A stretch of DNA of 64,000 nucleotides from Rapana venosa. Lineage: Eukaryota > Mollusca > Gastropoda > Neogastropoda > Muricidae. Under the pieces are notes generated by a model. It saw only the letters and a program-made list of their open reading frames with translations. It was not told the DNA's origin and did no database searches. Shown piece by piece: positions 43,591 through 53,950 of this stretch. The DNA lies in contig CM054156.1 of NCBI GenBank assembly GCA_028751875.1, positions 53,260,010-53,324,009 on the forward strand, in the 5' to 3' direction. The first letter of the stretch is position 1; each line of letters opens with the position of its first letter. The translations under genes and the position numbers were made by a program.

Positions 43591-44345
43591 ACAAGACCAA
43601 AAACCCCTCAAGTGCGATTTATTTCCCAGTGATTTAGAGACACCAACGTGGGAAACCCCGCTTTCCCTCAACAAACTGGGAACCGATTCCACATCCTTTT
43701 CAGAATATGAACAGAAAAAGCAGAAAAAGATGTGACATGGGAAACAAACAGTTTTACTGTACACTGGGGCAGCAAGGAGAACATCAGTCCCTCAAAAGAA
43801 GGGAAACCAACAAAGACTTAACCCAAAAAGAGACCCCGATGCCAAACAAAAAAAGGAGAGAAATTAAGAAGAGATTCTGCAAGTAAAGGGCTCCACCGTA
43901 CGAGAGAGGCAGGAAGTATTGTACGAGAGGGGAAAACAGGAAAGTGGGGGAAAAGACTCGCATGCCCTGACAAAGAGAAACCATGGACATCTTTCAGCTG
44001 AGGCAGAAGAAAATTGGGGAGCCCCAAAGGGGAGAAGAGAGAGTTACAAATCACCAAGAAAGTATGGAAAAAATTTAAAAGGGTGGGGGGGGAACCCAAA
44101 CAGGGGGCAGAAAAGGGAAAAATTTTTGCAACAAAAAGAAAGAAACAAGAAGGGTTGGCAAACCCCTTTCCCGGAAATTCTCAACCAACCACCCCACCTG
44201 ACCAGACGAGGGCCCACAAAAAATTTCCCCCCAACTACAAAAAACTTGACAAAAATTTAAAAAACCCCCAACCAAAAGGGAAGGGGATAGTGGTGCCATC
44301 AGGGGCCCTCAAAAAACGGCAAAAAATCCCCCCATCCAGGAAACC

Positions 44346-45425
44346 TTGTGCCGAACTGTTTTAAGGCAGGGTTCCCGAACTAGCAGTTTTACCCTACTGC
44401 AAACCCCTGTTCACAGCCCGCATGGAAAACGAAAAAGTGCCCGACAATTGGACCAAGGGGGTTGGGATAGTAAAAATCCCCAAGAAAAGGGAAACCCCGA
44501 GGGGACTGCAAAAACAAAGGGGAATTATCTTTGTTTTGTGCTGGCAAAATACTGGCCAAGGTCATCATCAGAAAAATATAGACCTGTGGACGATGCTTTG
44601 AGGAAGGAACAAGCAGGGTTCAGGAAGCAACGAGGATGTATAGACCAGATATTCACGCTCAGAAACATCATCGAACAGTGCACAGAGTGGCAAAGACAAC
44701 TGTATGTGAATTTTGTGGACTTCGAAAAGGCATTTGACAGCATACACAGAGACAGCCTTTGGAGTATCCTTCGACACTATGGCATCCCATCGAAACTGGT
44801 ACACCTTATCAAGAGCTTCTACGACAACTTCAGATGCTCTGTGGGCCATAGCAACACTGTCTTCGAAGTCAAGACTGGAGTAAGACAAGGATGTGTGATG
44901 TCGGCAGTTCTCTTCAATCTGGCCATTGATTGGGTGATGAGGAAGACGACAGAAGACACCCCAAGAGGGATTCGCTGGAGCCTGTTCTCAACACTAGACG
45001 ACCTTGACTTTGCGGATGACCTGGCGCTGCTGTCACACACACACCAACATATTCAGGAGAAGACCAGCAGACTCCAAACATTCGGACAGCAAGTGGGGCT
45101 TCGTATTAGCACCAAGAAAACAGAGACAATGTCGCTCAATGTGAACACACCAGCCCCTGTGAAAGTGAATGGAACTGACCTGCGCCAGACAGACAAGTTC
45201 ACATACCTTGGCAGCATCATCAAACCAGAGGGCGGCACAAAAGAAGACATCCACAACAGACTGGGCAAGGCCAGGAGTGTGTTTAGAGAGATGAACAATA
45301 TCTGGAGATCAACTCAGTACAGCACCAACACCAAGCTGAAGCTATACCAGAGCTGTGTTGTATCTACGCTCATGTACGGTTCTGAGTGCTGGAGGATGAC
45401 GGAAGCGGATCTTACCAAACTTTGA
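44346..45425 (+). CDS. RTE reverse transcriptase (ORF2 core)
   Basis: The best open frame in the window, 359 codons, but its first 70 or so residues are out of the ancestral frame: other frames in 44395-44560 give LLQTPVHS-like and PDNWTKG pieces. From about residue 80: RPVDDALRKEQAGFRKQRGC, IDQIFTLRNIIEQC, YVNFVDFEKAFDSIHRDSLW (motif A), GIPSKLVHLIKSFYDNF, VKTGVRQGCVMSAVLFNLAI (motif B), DLDFADDLALLSHTHQH (motif C, FADD at 45009-45020), TYLGSIIKPEGG and TLMYGSECW. All catalytic aspartates are present. The natural start lies upstream in the degraded region. Confidence 0.85.
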   Translation: MCRTVLRQGSRTSSFTLLQTPVHSPHGKRKSARQLDQGGWDSKNPQEKGNPEGTAKTKGNYLCFVLAKYWPRSSSEKYRPVDDALRKEQAGFRKQRGCIDQIFTLRNIIEQCTEWQRQLYVNFVDFEKAFDSIHRDSLWSILRHYGIPSKLVHLIKSFYDNFRCSVGHSNTVFEVKTGVRQGCVMSAVLFNLAIDWVMRKTTEDTPRGIRWSLFSTLDDLDFADDLALLSHTHQHIQEKTSRLQTFGQQVGLRISTKKTETMSLNVNTPAPVKVNGTDLRQTDKFTYLGSIIKPEGGTKEDIHNRLGKARSVFREMNNIWRSTQYSTNTKLKLYQSCVVSTLMYGSECWRMTEADLTKL

Positions 45426-45785
45426 TCCTTTCACACGTATGCTTCCGAAGAATTCTCCGGATCTTTTGGCCAGAGAAGATCTCCAATGAAGACCTATATA
45501 CGGAGATGCAGGCAAAAGACATGGGAACCATCATCACCAGACGACGGTGGAAGTGGATTGGGCACATCCTCCGAGAGACCCACAGTTAATCACAAGAAAA
45601 GCATTGCACGGGAACCCAGAAGGAAGGAAAAAAAAGGGGAAGCCCAAAAAGAAACGTGGAGGAGAACGAGAAAGTGAAAAATGAAGGCCATGCACATTTT
45701 GGGGGATCAGGGGACTGGGTTTGGGCCCGGGAAAAGGCAGGAGTGGAAAGGGGCTTTGTTGTTTGCCCTACACACCACGGGTGTA
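45426..45785 (+). pseudogene. RTE C-terminal region, frameshifted
   Basis: Continues the ORF in other frames: CFRRILRIFWPEKISNEDLY, RRRWKWIGHILRE, then a GNPEGRKKRGSPK-like segment (the RTE GKRKRGRPKxTWRRT block, 45600-45665) and WVWAREKAGVERGFVV near the end. The first frame change is at 45395-45425, just after the RT. Confidence 0.75.
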
Positions 45786-45810
45786 ATGGTTAATGATGAT
45801 GTGTGAGAAA

Positions 45811-47149
45811 ATCAAGAAGTTTGAAAAAAGCACCCTCATGCCCATCCCCAATCCTTCTTTCAATGTCTGCGGGTAAGGGTCTTTTTAAACAAAATTTTGG
45901 GCCCGTAAACCAGCGAGCAAATCGGTCTGATCTTGCATTTAGGTGATTTTTGTTGTCCAGAGATTTCTTTTTGGTCAGGTGGCTGTGATTTTGATTTTCC
46001 TGGAGAAATTTTTCAGGTTTTGATCATACATCCAATACTATAGCTCCGGGGATTTTTGAGGCTATGGACGGTCTCAATTTTTTTTGCTCCCTTTTAATGC
46101 CCAGTGCTGTTGCCAGGGGCCTTTTTTTCTATCATCAAGGGGGTTTTAACTGCACTGAAATGATTCCCAAAACCCAAACCCAAGGCTTAAATAAAAGGTG
46201 TTTTTCAATTTCGACAGCCCTTGTTTTTTCCCAGCAAAGGCGTCGAATTAGTTTTCTCCCTCCATTGCTTACAAATTTCCCAGGTTTTCTAGATGTCGCC
46301 TTTTATTTTCTTGAGAATATGTAAAATAGGGTGGGAGAGAGAGCAGAAAAACCTTGGCGAAACCCCCAATTTTTGGTTTGGAACCATTCTCTCATGTTGT
46401 TGTTAAAGTAGACTGCACTCGTTGCCTTTTTTTATAGAGGCACGTAGGGTTCTATCGGGTTTGGGCATTGATTTTAATACAACCTCAATTTTCCCTAAAA
46501 GAGCGATGAAAAAATTTTTCGTCAAAACCAAAAAGGCAAGAAAAGGATTTTGGTGGTGTTAAAAAACTTCTCACAGAGTAATCAAAAGGTTGAAAATACC
46601 CTTTGCTATGTTTCCTTTCCTTTCCCCCTGAAACCTCCCCTCCCTTTCTTTGACGATCTCCTCAGCTTGTGCTTCAGTCTTTTTGGGGAGGATATTTTAG
46701 CTTGACTTTGTTTGGGAGGGTTTGGGAACAGGCTGAGGGTTTATGGAAATTTTGACAAAATTTGTAAGTTTTTTTTTCTTTAAGAGAGGGATAGGGGGTG
46801 CCCTTAAAGAATTTATTCCCAAACCCCTTTATTTAAAATGCCCCATCCAAAAATTTTTTAACACACATAAATTTCATAAATTCCCCCCAAATTTCGCAGC
46901 TTTTTCATGTTTAAAAGGAAAAATGCACATGCGAGGCAGGTGTGTATGCGGGCCCGTGAGGCTTTTTAAGGCAAGGTAAGGAAAAAAGGATCGTTGTTTT
47001 TTTTGTTTTCCCTGTTTGTTTTTGGGGCCCCAAAGGGAGAAAAAAAAACCCTCACTAGATTTGAGGCCAAAATTCTGTCATCTATCTCAGCCAATTTCCC
47101 CCAAAACCTGATGAAATCCGGGCCCTTTTTTGGGTTTGTGAGGCGGGAA
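45811..47149. other. Degraded sequence, nothing assigned
   Basis: Mixed quality. 45840-46060 and 46380-46460 are fairly readable but give no motif on either strand. Frames of 70 to 90 codons (for example plus 46064-46324) show no domain. Confidence 0.4.
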
Positions 47150-47485
47150 AAAAGTAGTAGTATTTTAGTTAGTAGTAATAGTAGTATGAGAGGGGACAGA
47201 AAGTAGTAGTAGGTATAGTAGAGAGAGAGTAGTTATTTTTAGTAGTAGTTTAGTAGTAGAGTATTTTATTTATTTTAAGTAGTAGTGGGTAGTAGTAGTG
47301 GGTAGTATTTTAGAGTAGTAGAAGTTTAGTATAGTAGCAGCAGCGCAGTAATAAGTAGTAGTAGTAGTAGTAGTAAGAGTAGAGTAGAGTAGAAGTAGTG
47401 GGTTAATTTTAGTAGTATTTGGGGGTAGTAGTAGTATGAGTAAAGTAGTAAGAAAGGAGTAGTAAAGTATAGTAGTATTAGAGGT
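47150..47485. repeat. (GTA)n trinucleotide microsatellite
   Basis: Imperfect AGT/GTA repeat for about 330 bases with TTTT and GGG interruptions. The Tyr/Thr/Leu-rich minus-strand frame across it is an artefact. Confidence 0.9.
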
Positions 47486-47850
47486 TGGAGAGGAGGAAGG
47501 AGGAGGAGGGGGTTGTTGCGCTGCTGTTTGCTGCTCTTTGGTTGTTGTCATTGTGGGGTTGGGGTTGGGGTTTTGGCTGTTCTTTTCCTGTTTAATATCT
47601 TGGAGATAACTCAGTATTACACCGTGACCAAATTCCCACCCCTCCTGGGAATAAATGTCAGAGGAAATACACTGGATGAGACGTCTGCGTGCATGGACTT
47701 GAAAAGGAAACTTACCAAAAATTTTCCCAGCCTTTACTCTGATTTCAGGGAACAACTTTTTGGGTTTACTCCCAAAACAAAATCAATTTTTGAATCCCCA
47801 AAAAACGACCGGGTATCTGGTGCTCTGAGCAATACGTTTAAATAAAGTCT
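47486..47850 (+). other. Possible short coding remnant with AATAAA
   Basis: Plus-strand frame 47513-47845 contains LGINVRGNTLDETSACMDLK and RKLTKNFPSLYSDFREQLFG, which look protein-like, ending at TTTAAATAAAGTCTTG, where AATAAA could be a polyadenylation signal. A GGGGTTGGGGTTGGGG stretch lies at about 47554-47570. No domain is recognised. It could be the 3' end of a host gene or of an element. Confidence 0.25.
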
Positions 47851-47909
47851 TGTGCTTCATGTTTTCCATTATTTTAAAATTTCCTGCACTAATTTTTTAA
47901 CCCCATTGG

Positions 47910-48035
47910 GTTTTTAAATTCTACAGAGCTAAATAAATTTTGATTGAATTTTTTTGATGGTTTTCTACCCCCCATTTCCCCCCCCCGACTTTTTAGCATA
48001 ATTTCATTTTTATGCATTTTCATACAACCCAACAA
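47910..48035 (+). repeat. Direct repeat, left copy (about 125 bp)
   Basis: TTCTACAGAGCTAAATAAAT through a TGATTGAATTTTTTTGATGG block and TACCCCCCATTTCCC to a CATACAACCC region. The same order recurs at 49330-49460. They flank about 1.3 kb containing an RT remnant. Confidence 0.6.
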
Positions 48036-48169
48036 AAGTTTTTATTTCCTTTAAAGAAGAGTGCGGTCTTTTGGGTATGACTTGTCAAGGTTGAAGACAC
48101 AAAAAAAAAGGCCCTTAAACAAAGCAAAACAAACAATAAATGGGTCCCCCTTTGAAACTAGTGACATCA

Positions 48170-49260
48170 AAAACTGACAAGTCCCCCATGGCAAGCAGGA
48201 AGCCCACCAAAATCATCAAAAATCTTTGGGGGAAAATCAGCAAAATCAACAGGAAAAAGAGGGAAAAAGTACTTTAAAGAACGGATGAGTAAAAGGAATG
48301 CAGACCCGGGTGAAAAAAATCAGGAAGAGGGCCCCTTTTCAGGGGAAAAAACTTGGGAAAAAAACTCACGCAAACTACCCTGAAAAGCCCGGTGGTCACA
48401 GAATCAATTTCCCCAGTCATGGAGACATTCTATAAAATTAATTTTTTACAAGACCAAAAAAAGGGAAAAAGGGCCAAAAACAGACCAAATACAGGCCAAA
48501 AAAATGTGACCGCTTTGCTGGGAACTTTTTGGGTAGGTTTTATCTACAACAGCCCGACCTTTTTACGTGGAGAAGGAAGAAAAACATCTCTGATAGCAAA
48601 GGGTGCCCTTTTGAAGACTGATCCACCAAGGGCCCAGTTGCTAATATGTTTCCCAAGGGAAAATTTAAGACGCACCCAAGGCAAGAAAACATACCATTGC
48701 AGAAAGGGTAGACCAGAAAAAGCGTTTGACAAGGTTTGGGAAAAATTGCTTTAAACTCAAGAGGCACCAAAATGGGATCAAAGGGCCCCCATGTACGAGT
48801 GGATCAGCCGTCCTTTTAAAAGGAAGTCCAAGCAGGAAGAGGCCCTAAAGGAAGGGATTCCACAAGGTTTTGTACTCCCCCCCACACTTTTACCCCCTCT
48901 TCATGAAACAAAATCTTGGGGGCCATCCCCAAAATTGATCCATTGTCAAAATTTTCCCCAACGACCTGGGCCCTTTTGGGGCTCCCAAACAATACGTAAT
49001 ACAACCGCGTAGGAATTTAGGAGGACCTGAGGAAGATCAAGTAACGAAAAAAAGCAAGGCTGGGGAAACCCTCAACACCAGGGAAAAAAACCCCAAAATA
49101 CCCATCGAAGTATGGCCCCAAAAAGGGAAAAGGGATGCACATCTTTTGGTCAATGAAAAATTTCCCCCCCCCAGAAAAAAACACCAACCATTTGTGGTTA
49201 CCTTTTATCCCAGGAAGACCCGGAAGAGCCAAAAAAAAAAAAAGAAAAAAACAAGAGCCA
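48170..49260 (+). mobile_element. I/Jockey-like LINE remnant
   Basis: RT pieces in plus frames: PEKAFDKVWEKLL (motif A, about 48715-48750), APMYEWISRPFKRKSKQEEA (48785-48845), LKEGIPQGFVLPPTLLPPLH (motif B, 48848-48905). The upstream SPMASRKPTKIIKNLWGKIS (48184-48240) and VVTESISPVMETFYKIN (48390-48450) fit the linker region. DKVWK and YEWIxSYL wording resembles the RT at 9357-10294. No YADD can be found after motif B; the sequence degrades into homopolymers. Confidence 0.6.
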
Positions 49261-49329
49261 GGCTTGGAACAGTCCTGATGATTGGTTTTTCCATTAATTT
49301 AACCCTTTTATCAAACCCTTTTTTTTAAA

Positions 49330-49460
49330 CCCATTTTTGTTGAATTCTACAGAGCTAAATAACGTAGATTGAATTGTTTGGGTGGTTTTTCTACCCACAA
49401 ATTGACTTTTCTTTTACTCATTGTACAATTGTATGCAGTTTTAAACAACCGAAACACCCG
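49330..49460 (+). repeat. Direct repeat, right copy (about 130 bp)
   Basis: GAATTCTACAGAGCTAAATA, ACGTAGATTGAATTGTTTGG, GTGGTTTTTCTACCCACAAA and a CAACCGAAACACC end, cleaner than the left copy. Confidence 0.6.
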
Positions 49461-50690
49461 TTTAAAAATTTACTCAAGCTAGTTTCACTTTGTGTTTTTT
49501 GCAATTTAAGTATGTTTTTCGTGTTGGTCACTACACGTTAAAGCATGTCACCCAATAAGTCACCAAACACAGGTAGCAGTTTAAAGGGAAAATACAACCC
49601 AAAAAAGCAAAAAATGCCCTGAAAATGACAACAGTTCATGCAGTTAGTGTTTCATAAAAGAACCCCCCAGCCTACCTAAAAATTTTTTCCCAAAGTTTTT
49701 AATGTTAAAAGGTAAATTTAAAATGTGTCGCAAAAAGTCCCCTTTTAAAATCCCTTTTTTTTATTAATTCCCCCAAAATGACAAAGCCCTTTTTTTTAAA
49801 ATTTTTTTTTTCTTTAAAAAAAAAAATCAATTCCCAAAATTTTATGCAAATGGTGTTGAAAAAGGAACTGATGCCCCCTAATTGTTTACCAAAGGTTAGG
49901 GAAAAATAAAACTTCAAGGATGAATTTACTGGTTTCCCAAAGACACCAGTTGTTTCATAATACGGCTCAAGAAGACGAAGTTTTGTTGCTTTTTTTTTTT
50001 TGAAAAAAAAATTATTTCAAACAATATCTGAAACTTTTACGCAGCTCATATCTGTCTGTGTTTTAAAGACAAGTTTTTTATGTGCACAAAAGTTATTGTT
50101 TGTACATTTAATGTCACAGTGTCACATTGTTACCCCGTGTCCTGCACAAAGTGTGACAGTACAAAACCCCACATCACTTCCATCAATAGTCCCCCCTTTA
50201 AAAAGGGTTGGGCACAATGATGGCACTTTGGACACATCATATTATGGAAAGTACAGATTATGGCGTGTCAGTGGTGAACCCATTGTAGCCACCTTCCCCC
50301 CTTGGCAAAATTGATGGCTTTTTTGCTTTTCCCTCTTGCTATGTTCTTATTAGCAGCATATCTGTTTGCTTCTGCCGTTGCAGTTCAAAGGAAACTGTGA
50401 TATTGATAGAGAAAAAAGCCAATGACAGGCGTGTATGGGGCCCAGTGGGCAGGTGAAAGTCCCCCAAAGTACTGTCCACCTGGTCATCACCACCTGTTGG
50501 CGCTGTTGTATTGGAAAATACAGGCCGCCCGCAATTGGTGTTGGGTTTTGGTTGTAATGGACCAAGATGGTAATAAAAGAGAAAACAAAGCAGGACTGCA
50601 CGCATCACCTTGCTTTAAACCTAAAAGTACACTGAAAACATTCTGTCACTTACTTTTGTATCTAACTCTAGATTTTACTTAACTGTGCAT
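49461..50690. other. Intermediate-quality sequence, no gene assigned
   Basis: 49680-49870 is homopolymer text. 50000-50690 is clean. There 50339-50608 minus is open for 89 codons (NCGRPVFSNTTAPTGGDDQV and nearby text) and plus 50422-50682 for 86, but neither shows a known domain, and opposite-strand overlap argues against both. Confidence 0.35.
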
Positions 50691-50699
50691 GCTCATAAT

Positions 50700-50900
50700 G
50701 CAACTCCGGGATTTTCCTTGAACACCGTTCTTAAGAATAGGCCAAAGTATTGTTCTTTTGTCAGTATCAAAAGCTTTTTCAAAGTCTACAAAAGCAACAT
50801 ATAACTTTTTGTACAAAGCCATCAAAGTAAGCATATGATCTATGGTTGAGTATTTACTTTTAAAGCCTGCTTGAAGTTCCCCTTTGTAAGTTTTGTTTTC
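50700..50900 (-). pseudogene. LINE RT fragment
   Basis: Minus-strand translation gives GELQAGFKSKYSTIDHMLTL, MALYKKLYVAFVDFEKAFDT and DKRTILWPIL, the region from RT motif 1/2 to motif A of a non-LTR element, followed by GVQGK. It is only about 65 residues and unflanked by other RT motifs. It differs from the RTE element at 44346 (EQAGFRKQRGC, FVDFEKAFDSIH), so it is another lineage or an old copy. Confidence 0.7.
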
Positions 50901-50926
50901 TTTGAACCCTTAAATGAAGCATGTCA

Positions 50927-51146
50927 ATATCAGTTTCTTCAACCCATTTTTTCAAGTCTAAAAATTTATCGTTTCTTCAATCCATTCTTCAAGTCTGCAA
51001 TTATCAGTTTCTTCAATCCATTCCTCAAGTCTGTAATTATTATATTATTTAATCCATTCTTCCAGTCTGCAATTATCAGTTTCCTCAATCCATTCTTGAA
51101 GTTTGCAATTATCAGTTCCCTCAATCCATTCTTCCAATCTGTAATA
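50927..51146. repeat. 36-bp tandem repeat, six units, in frame
   Basis: Unit ATCAGTTTCTTCAATCCATT plus CTTCAAGTCTGCAATT, six copies with few changes and only one small disruption. The 36-base unit is a multiple of three and the minus strand stays open, giving a 12-residue repeat of the type D(W/L)KNGLxKLIIA. Whether it is translated is unknown. Confidence 0.85.
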
Positions 51147-51830
51147 TTTTTCACCCAGTCACTGGTTTACAAAGTCAAGATTATGCCCAGTTAGGGCTGA
51201 GTCTGGCATACAGCCATGGTCATTCAATAGATTGTATTTGCATGTTAGATGCTTCTTAACCGCTGTTGTGTATCAGTGCCTGTGCACTTCAGTGTGTGCG
51301 TGGTGAGTGTGTGCATGTGTGGGTAGGTGTGTGCATGTGTGATGTGTGTGTTTTGTGTGATACCCAGCTTTAGCGGTTAGTGCAGCATATCTTAATGCTG
51401 AATCTTTTTTTCAAAACCCGTATTTTATTCTGTTGATGAAAAAATTGTTAAAACCCAATTAATATCAGACTAAAATTGAAATTGTTGGAAACTAGCTTTG
51501 TTTTCGTTGATTGGCGAGCTGCCGTTTTGCTTTGTAGGAAGAACTGAGTTCTTTCCTTATTCAAGTCTCTTAGTTTGTGCTCAGGAGTGAAATGTCAAAG
51601 AAGCTTTGTTCTTCCCACCAGTTTCCCCTACCAGTTTCCCCAGCTTTGAACTGTTTTCCTCTAGCTGCTAAGATGGCAGAAAATTTAAAGCCAGTTGCTC
51701 AGAGTTGAAGTTTGGTGTAGTTTAGAGAGCAAAATAGAAAATCTGGGGTGCCAAAAACAGTAATCAGTTTGAGGTCAGGGCAAATTTTGTTGTCTGAATT
51801 AAAAGTAAGTTGGGTTCCCAAATCCCAAAC
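51147..51830. other. Clean spacer with short GT-rich tract
   Basis: Contains an irregular TGTGTG tract (51290-51358). No other element recognised. The sequence leading to 51831 could be 5' UTR or intron of the candidate exon that follows. Confidence 0.4.
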
Positions 51831-52181
51831 ATGGGAAATTCAACCCAAGATGGCTTGGCACAGAAAACAAAGGACAAGAGTCAGCCCACAGAAAATGATG
51901 CCAAAACCAGAGAGGCAGATGCAGGGATCATCACTGTAAAGAGAAGTGATAAAGTGCACCAAGTGCAAGGCAAGGAAGATGGCTTCAGAAGCTGCACAAC
52001 TGAGGGAGAACTGGTAGGAAGTAATGAAGAAGTTCTTTCTTCGGCAGATGAGGATGATGGTTTTCTTGCCAGTGTAAATAAAAATCTGGTAGAGAAAGAC
52101 ACAAACAATCTACATAACTGGTGGCCTTTTTCCTTGCCAACAACAAAAGGTTTGCCAAACAGCTGTCAGAAGACAGACTGA
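51831..52181 (+). CDS. Hypothetical protein, possible 5' exon (116 codons)
   Basis: Open from ATG at 51831, which has a good initiation context (AAACATGG); an upstream in-frame ATG at 51810 is possible. The product is hydrophilic and acidic/lysine-rich with no membrane segment: MGNSTQDGLAQKTKDKSQPT, then VKRSDKVHQVQGKEDGFRSC, EVLSSADEDDGFLASVNKNL and NNLHNWWPF. MGNSTQ fits an N-myristoylation signal. After about 52130 the next frame (FLANNKRFAKQLSEDRLKGH, MEKNARVQAPATT) looks more natural than the annotated end, suggesting a one-base error in the T run near 52130. No domain is recognised. It lies in one of the few clean non-repetitive stretches. It could also be an element ORF1. Confidence 0.35.
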   Translation: MGNSTQDGLAQKTKDKSQPTENDAKTREADAGIITVKRSDKVHQVQGKEDGFRSCTTEGELVGSNEEVLSSADEDDGFLASVNKNLVEKDTNNLHNWWPFSLPTTKGLPNSCQKTD

Positions 52182-52323
52182 AAGGTCACATGGAAAAAAA
52201 TGCCAGAGTCCAAGCACCTGCAACAACTTGAGGTCACTGCTGTGAACCCAATGCCTGGAAGACAGTCCCCGCTCAAGCTTACTGTACAAAAAAAAACTTA
52301 GCTCAAGTTCGGGGAGGACTGTG
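52182..52323. other. Sequence between candidate exon and gap
   Basis: Continues the alternative frame of the candidate exon to a stop near 52234; nothing further is readable before the gap. Confidence 0.35.
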
Positions 52324-52823
52324 NNNNNNNNNNNNNNNNNNNNNNNNNNNNNNNNNNNNNNNNNNNNNNNNNNNNNNNNNNNNNNNNNNNNNNNNNNNNN
52401 NNNNNNNNNNNNNNNNNNNNNNNNNNNNNNNNNNNNNNNNNNNNNNNNNNNNNNNNNNNNNNNNNNNNNNNNNNNNNNNNNNNNNNNNNNNNNNNNNNNN
52501 NNNNNNNNNNNNNNNNNNNNNNNNNNNNNNNNNNNNNNNNNNNNNNNNNNNNNNNNNNNNNNNNNNNNNNNNNNNNNNNNNNNNNNNNNNNNNNNNNNNN
52601 NNNNNNNNNNNNNNNNNNNNNNNNNNNNNNNNNNNNNNNNNNNNNNNNNNNNNNNNNNNNNNNNNNNNNNNNNNNNNNNNNNNNNNNNNNNNNNNNNNNN
52701 NNNNNNNNNNNNNNNNNNNNNNNNNNNNNNNNNNNNNNNNNNNNNNNNNNNNNNNNNNNNNNNNNNNNNNNNNNNNNNNNNNNNNNNNNNNNNNNNNNNN
52801 NNNNNNNNNNNNNNNNNNNNNNN
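52324..52823. other. Assembly gap of exactly 500 N
   Basis: Same placeholder size as the first gap. The right side begins abruptly inside the minus-strand LINE fragment, at the point equivalent to 3319 and 13580. Confidence 0.95.
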
Positions 52824-53351
52824 TCTTCCCATTTATCTTTGTTGTGCGTAGAATTGGGTTTTCACGCTTTTCACGCTTCAACAAAGTTCCACGGTTTTTT
52901 GTGAAAACCCACGTCTCTAAACATCAGGAGAACAGGTCGATGCACCCTTTTATTATCGGGACAGCATCTTCCGGGGATTTCTGTTTCCAAGCAGAATTGT
53001 CAATGCTTTCCATTTCTTCCAAGTACTTGCAATCCTGGTTCTGACAGCTAATTCAGATTTTGTTTGTTAGCAGAATTCGTCTACCACTTCTATCTTCCTT
53101 TGTTCAAATTCTAGCTCCTCCTTTCCTGCATCGGTGTTGTCTTTACCCTTCTTATTCATACAAATGGGGCAGACAATTACTACCGTCCCCCTTCTTCAAC
53201 TTTTGAGCTTTGAGAAATTTTTTGTGACACCAATATTGACATTTGGAGCATTTGATCGAACTGTTCCCTACTCCTTTGTGGCAGACACCACACGGGTATT
53301 TGCCTTGCTCTCTTTTGTGTCGCGGTCTTTTCCAATGTCTTTGTTTTGGGG
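52824..53351 (-). mobile_element. LINE 3' end with zinc motif (copy 3, partial)
   Basis: Equivalent of 3319-3860, lacking the RLRWFGH end, which falls in the gap. The zinc segment GKYPCGVCHKGVGNSSIKCS with CQYWCHKK is well preserved on the minus strand at 53320-53205. It ends at the right target-site duplication (53352-53368). Confidence 0.8.
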
Positions 53352-53950
53352 TCTTGACAACACACTCTCTATGAAAAAATTCTTTCACCCAGACCTGCCA
53401 GTCTTGCTACTATCAATTAAGGCGCATAGGCCGCGATTGCAAGTCTATGTCCGCTGACGCAACTTCCAACTTGTCAACATCTCTCATTCTTTAAACATTT
53501 AACTACTGTAATTCTTTTTGGTTGGCCTACCAGCATCATCCATCCACTCTCTTCAACGCTTACAAGCTCTGCAAGCCACTGGTCCTGAGAAAGAGAAAAT
53601 CGGGAAACACATAAACCCTCTTCTGCAATCTCTTCACTGGCCTGCCTGTCTCACAAAGACTGAAGTATAAGATCAATACCCTCTGTTTCAAATGTCTCCA
53701 CAAATCTGCAATCTTATCTCGTAACTGTCTTTAAACCCGTACACTACATCCCGTTACCTTCGTTCGCCGCAGATTCTTTTTCTTTTGAACCCAATTCAAA
53801 AAAAACCACTGTGGGTGTCGTCTATCTCTTTTCTGGCCATCCCGGGAAAAAGACCTCCCCCTTTTTACCTTCCCAAAACCCTTTCAAAATTCCTAAAAAG
53901 TCAAAACCCCATATTTTTTCCTGAACTTTCCTCCTATTGCCCTAACAAAA
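53352..53950 (+). pseudogene. L2-like LINE, C-terminal domain (copy 3)
   Basis: Equivalent of 3861-4460. NTLSMKKFFHPDLPVLLLS and SLHWPACLTKTEV-type text is still visible; after 53780 the sequence dissolves into homopolymers. Confidence 0.75.

Larger units (their letters stand above)
43270..45810 (+). mobile_element. RTE-clade LINE
   Basis: A 2.5-kb plus-strand non-LTR retrotransposon with endonuclease (about 43300-43590), a charged linker (43600-44340), RT (44346-45425) and the C-terminal region (45426-45785), ending near a short ATG-rich tail (GGTTAATGATGATGTGTGAG). Motif order and the wording of RT and C-terminus fit the RTE clade. The part from 44540 to 45590 is nearly free of homopolymer errors, in sharp contrast to both flanks. 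Its 5' limit is uncertain. Confidence 0.85.
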
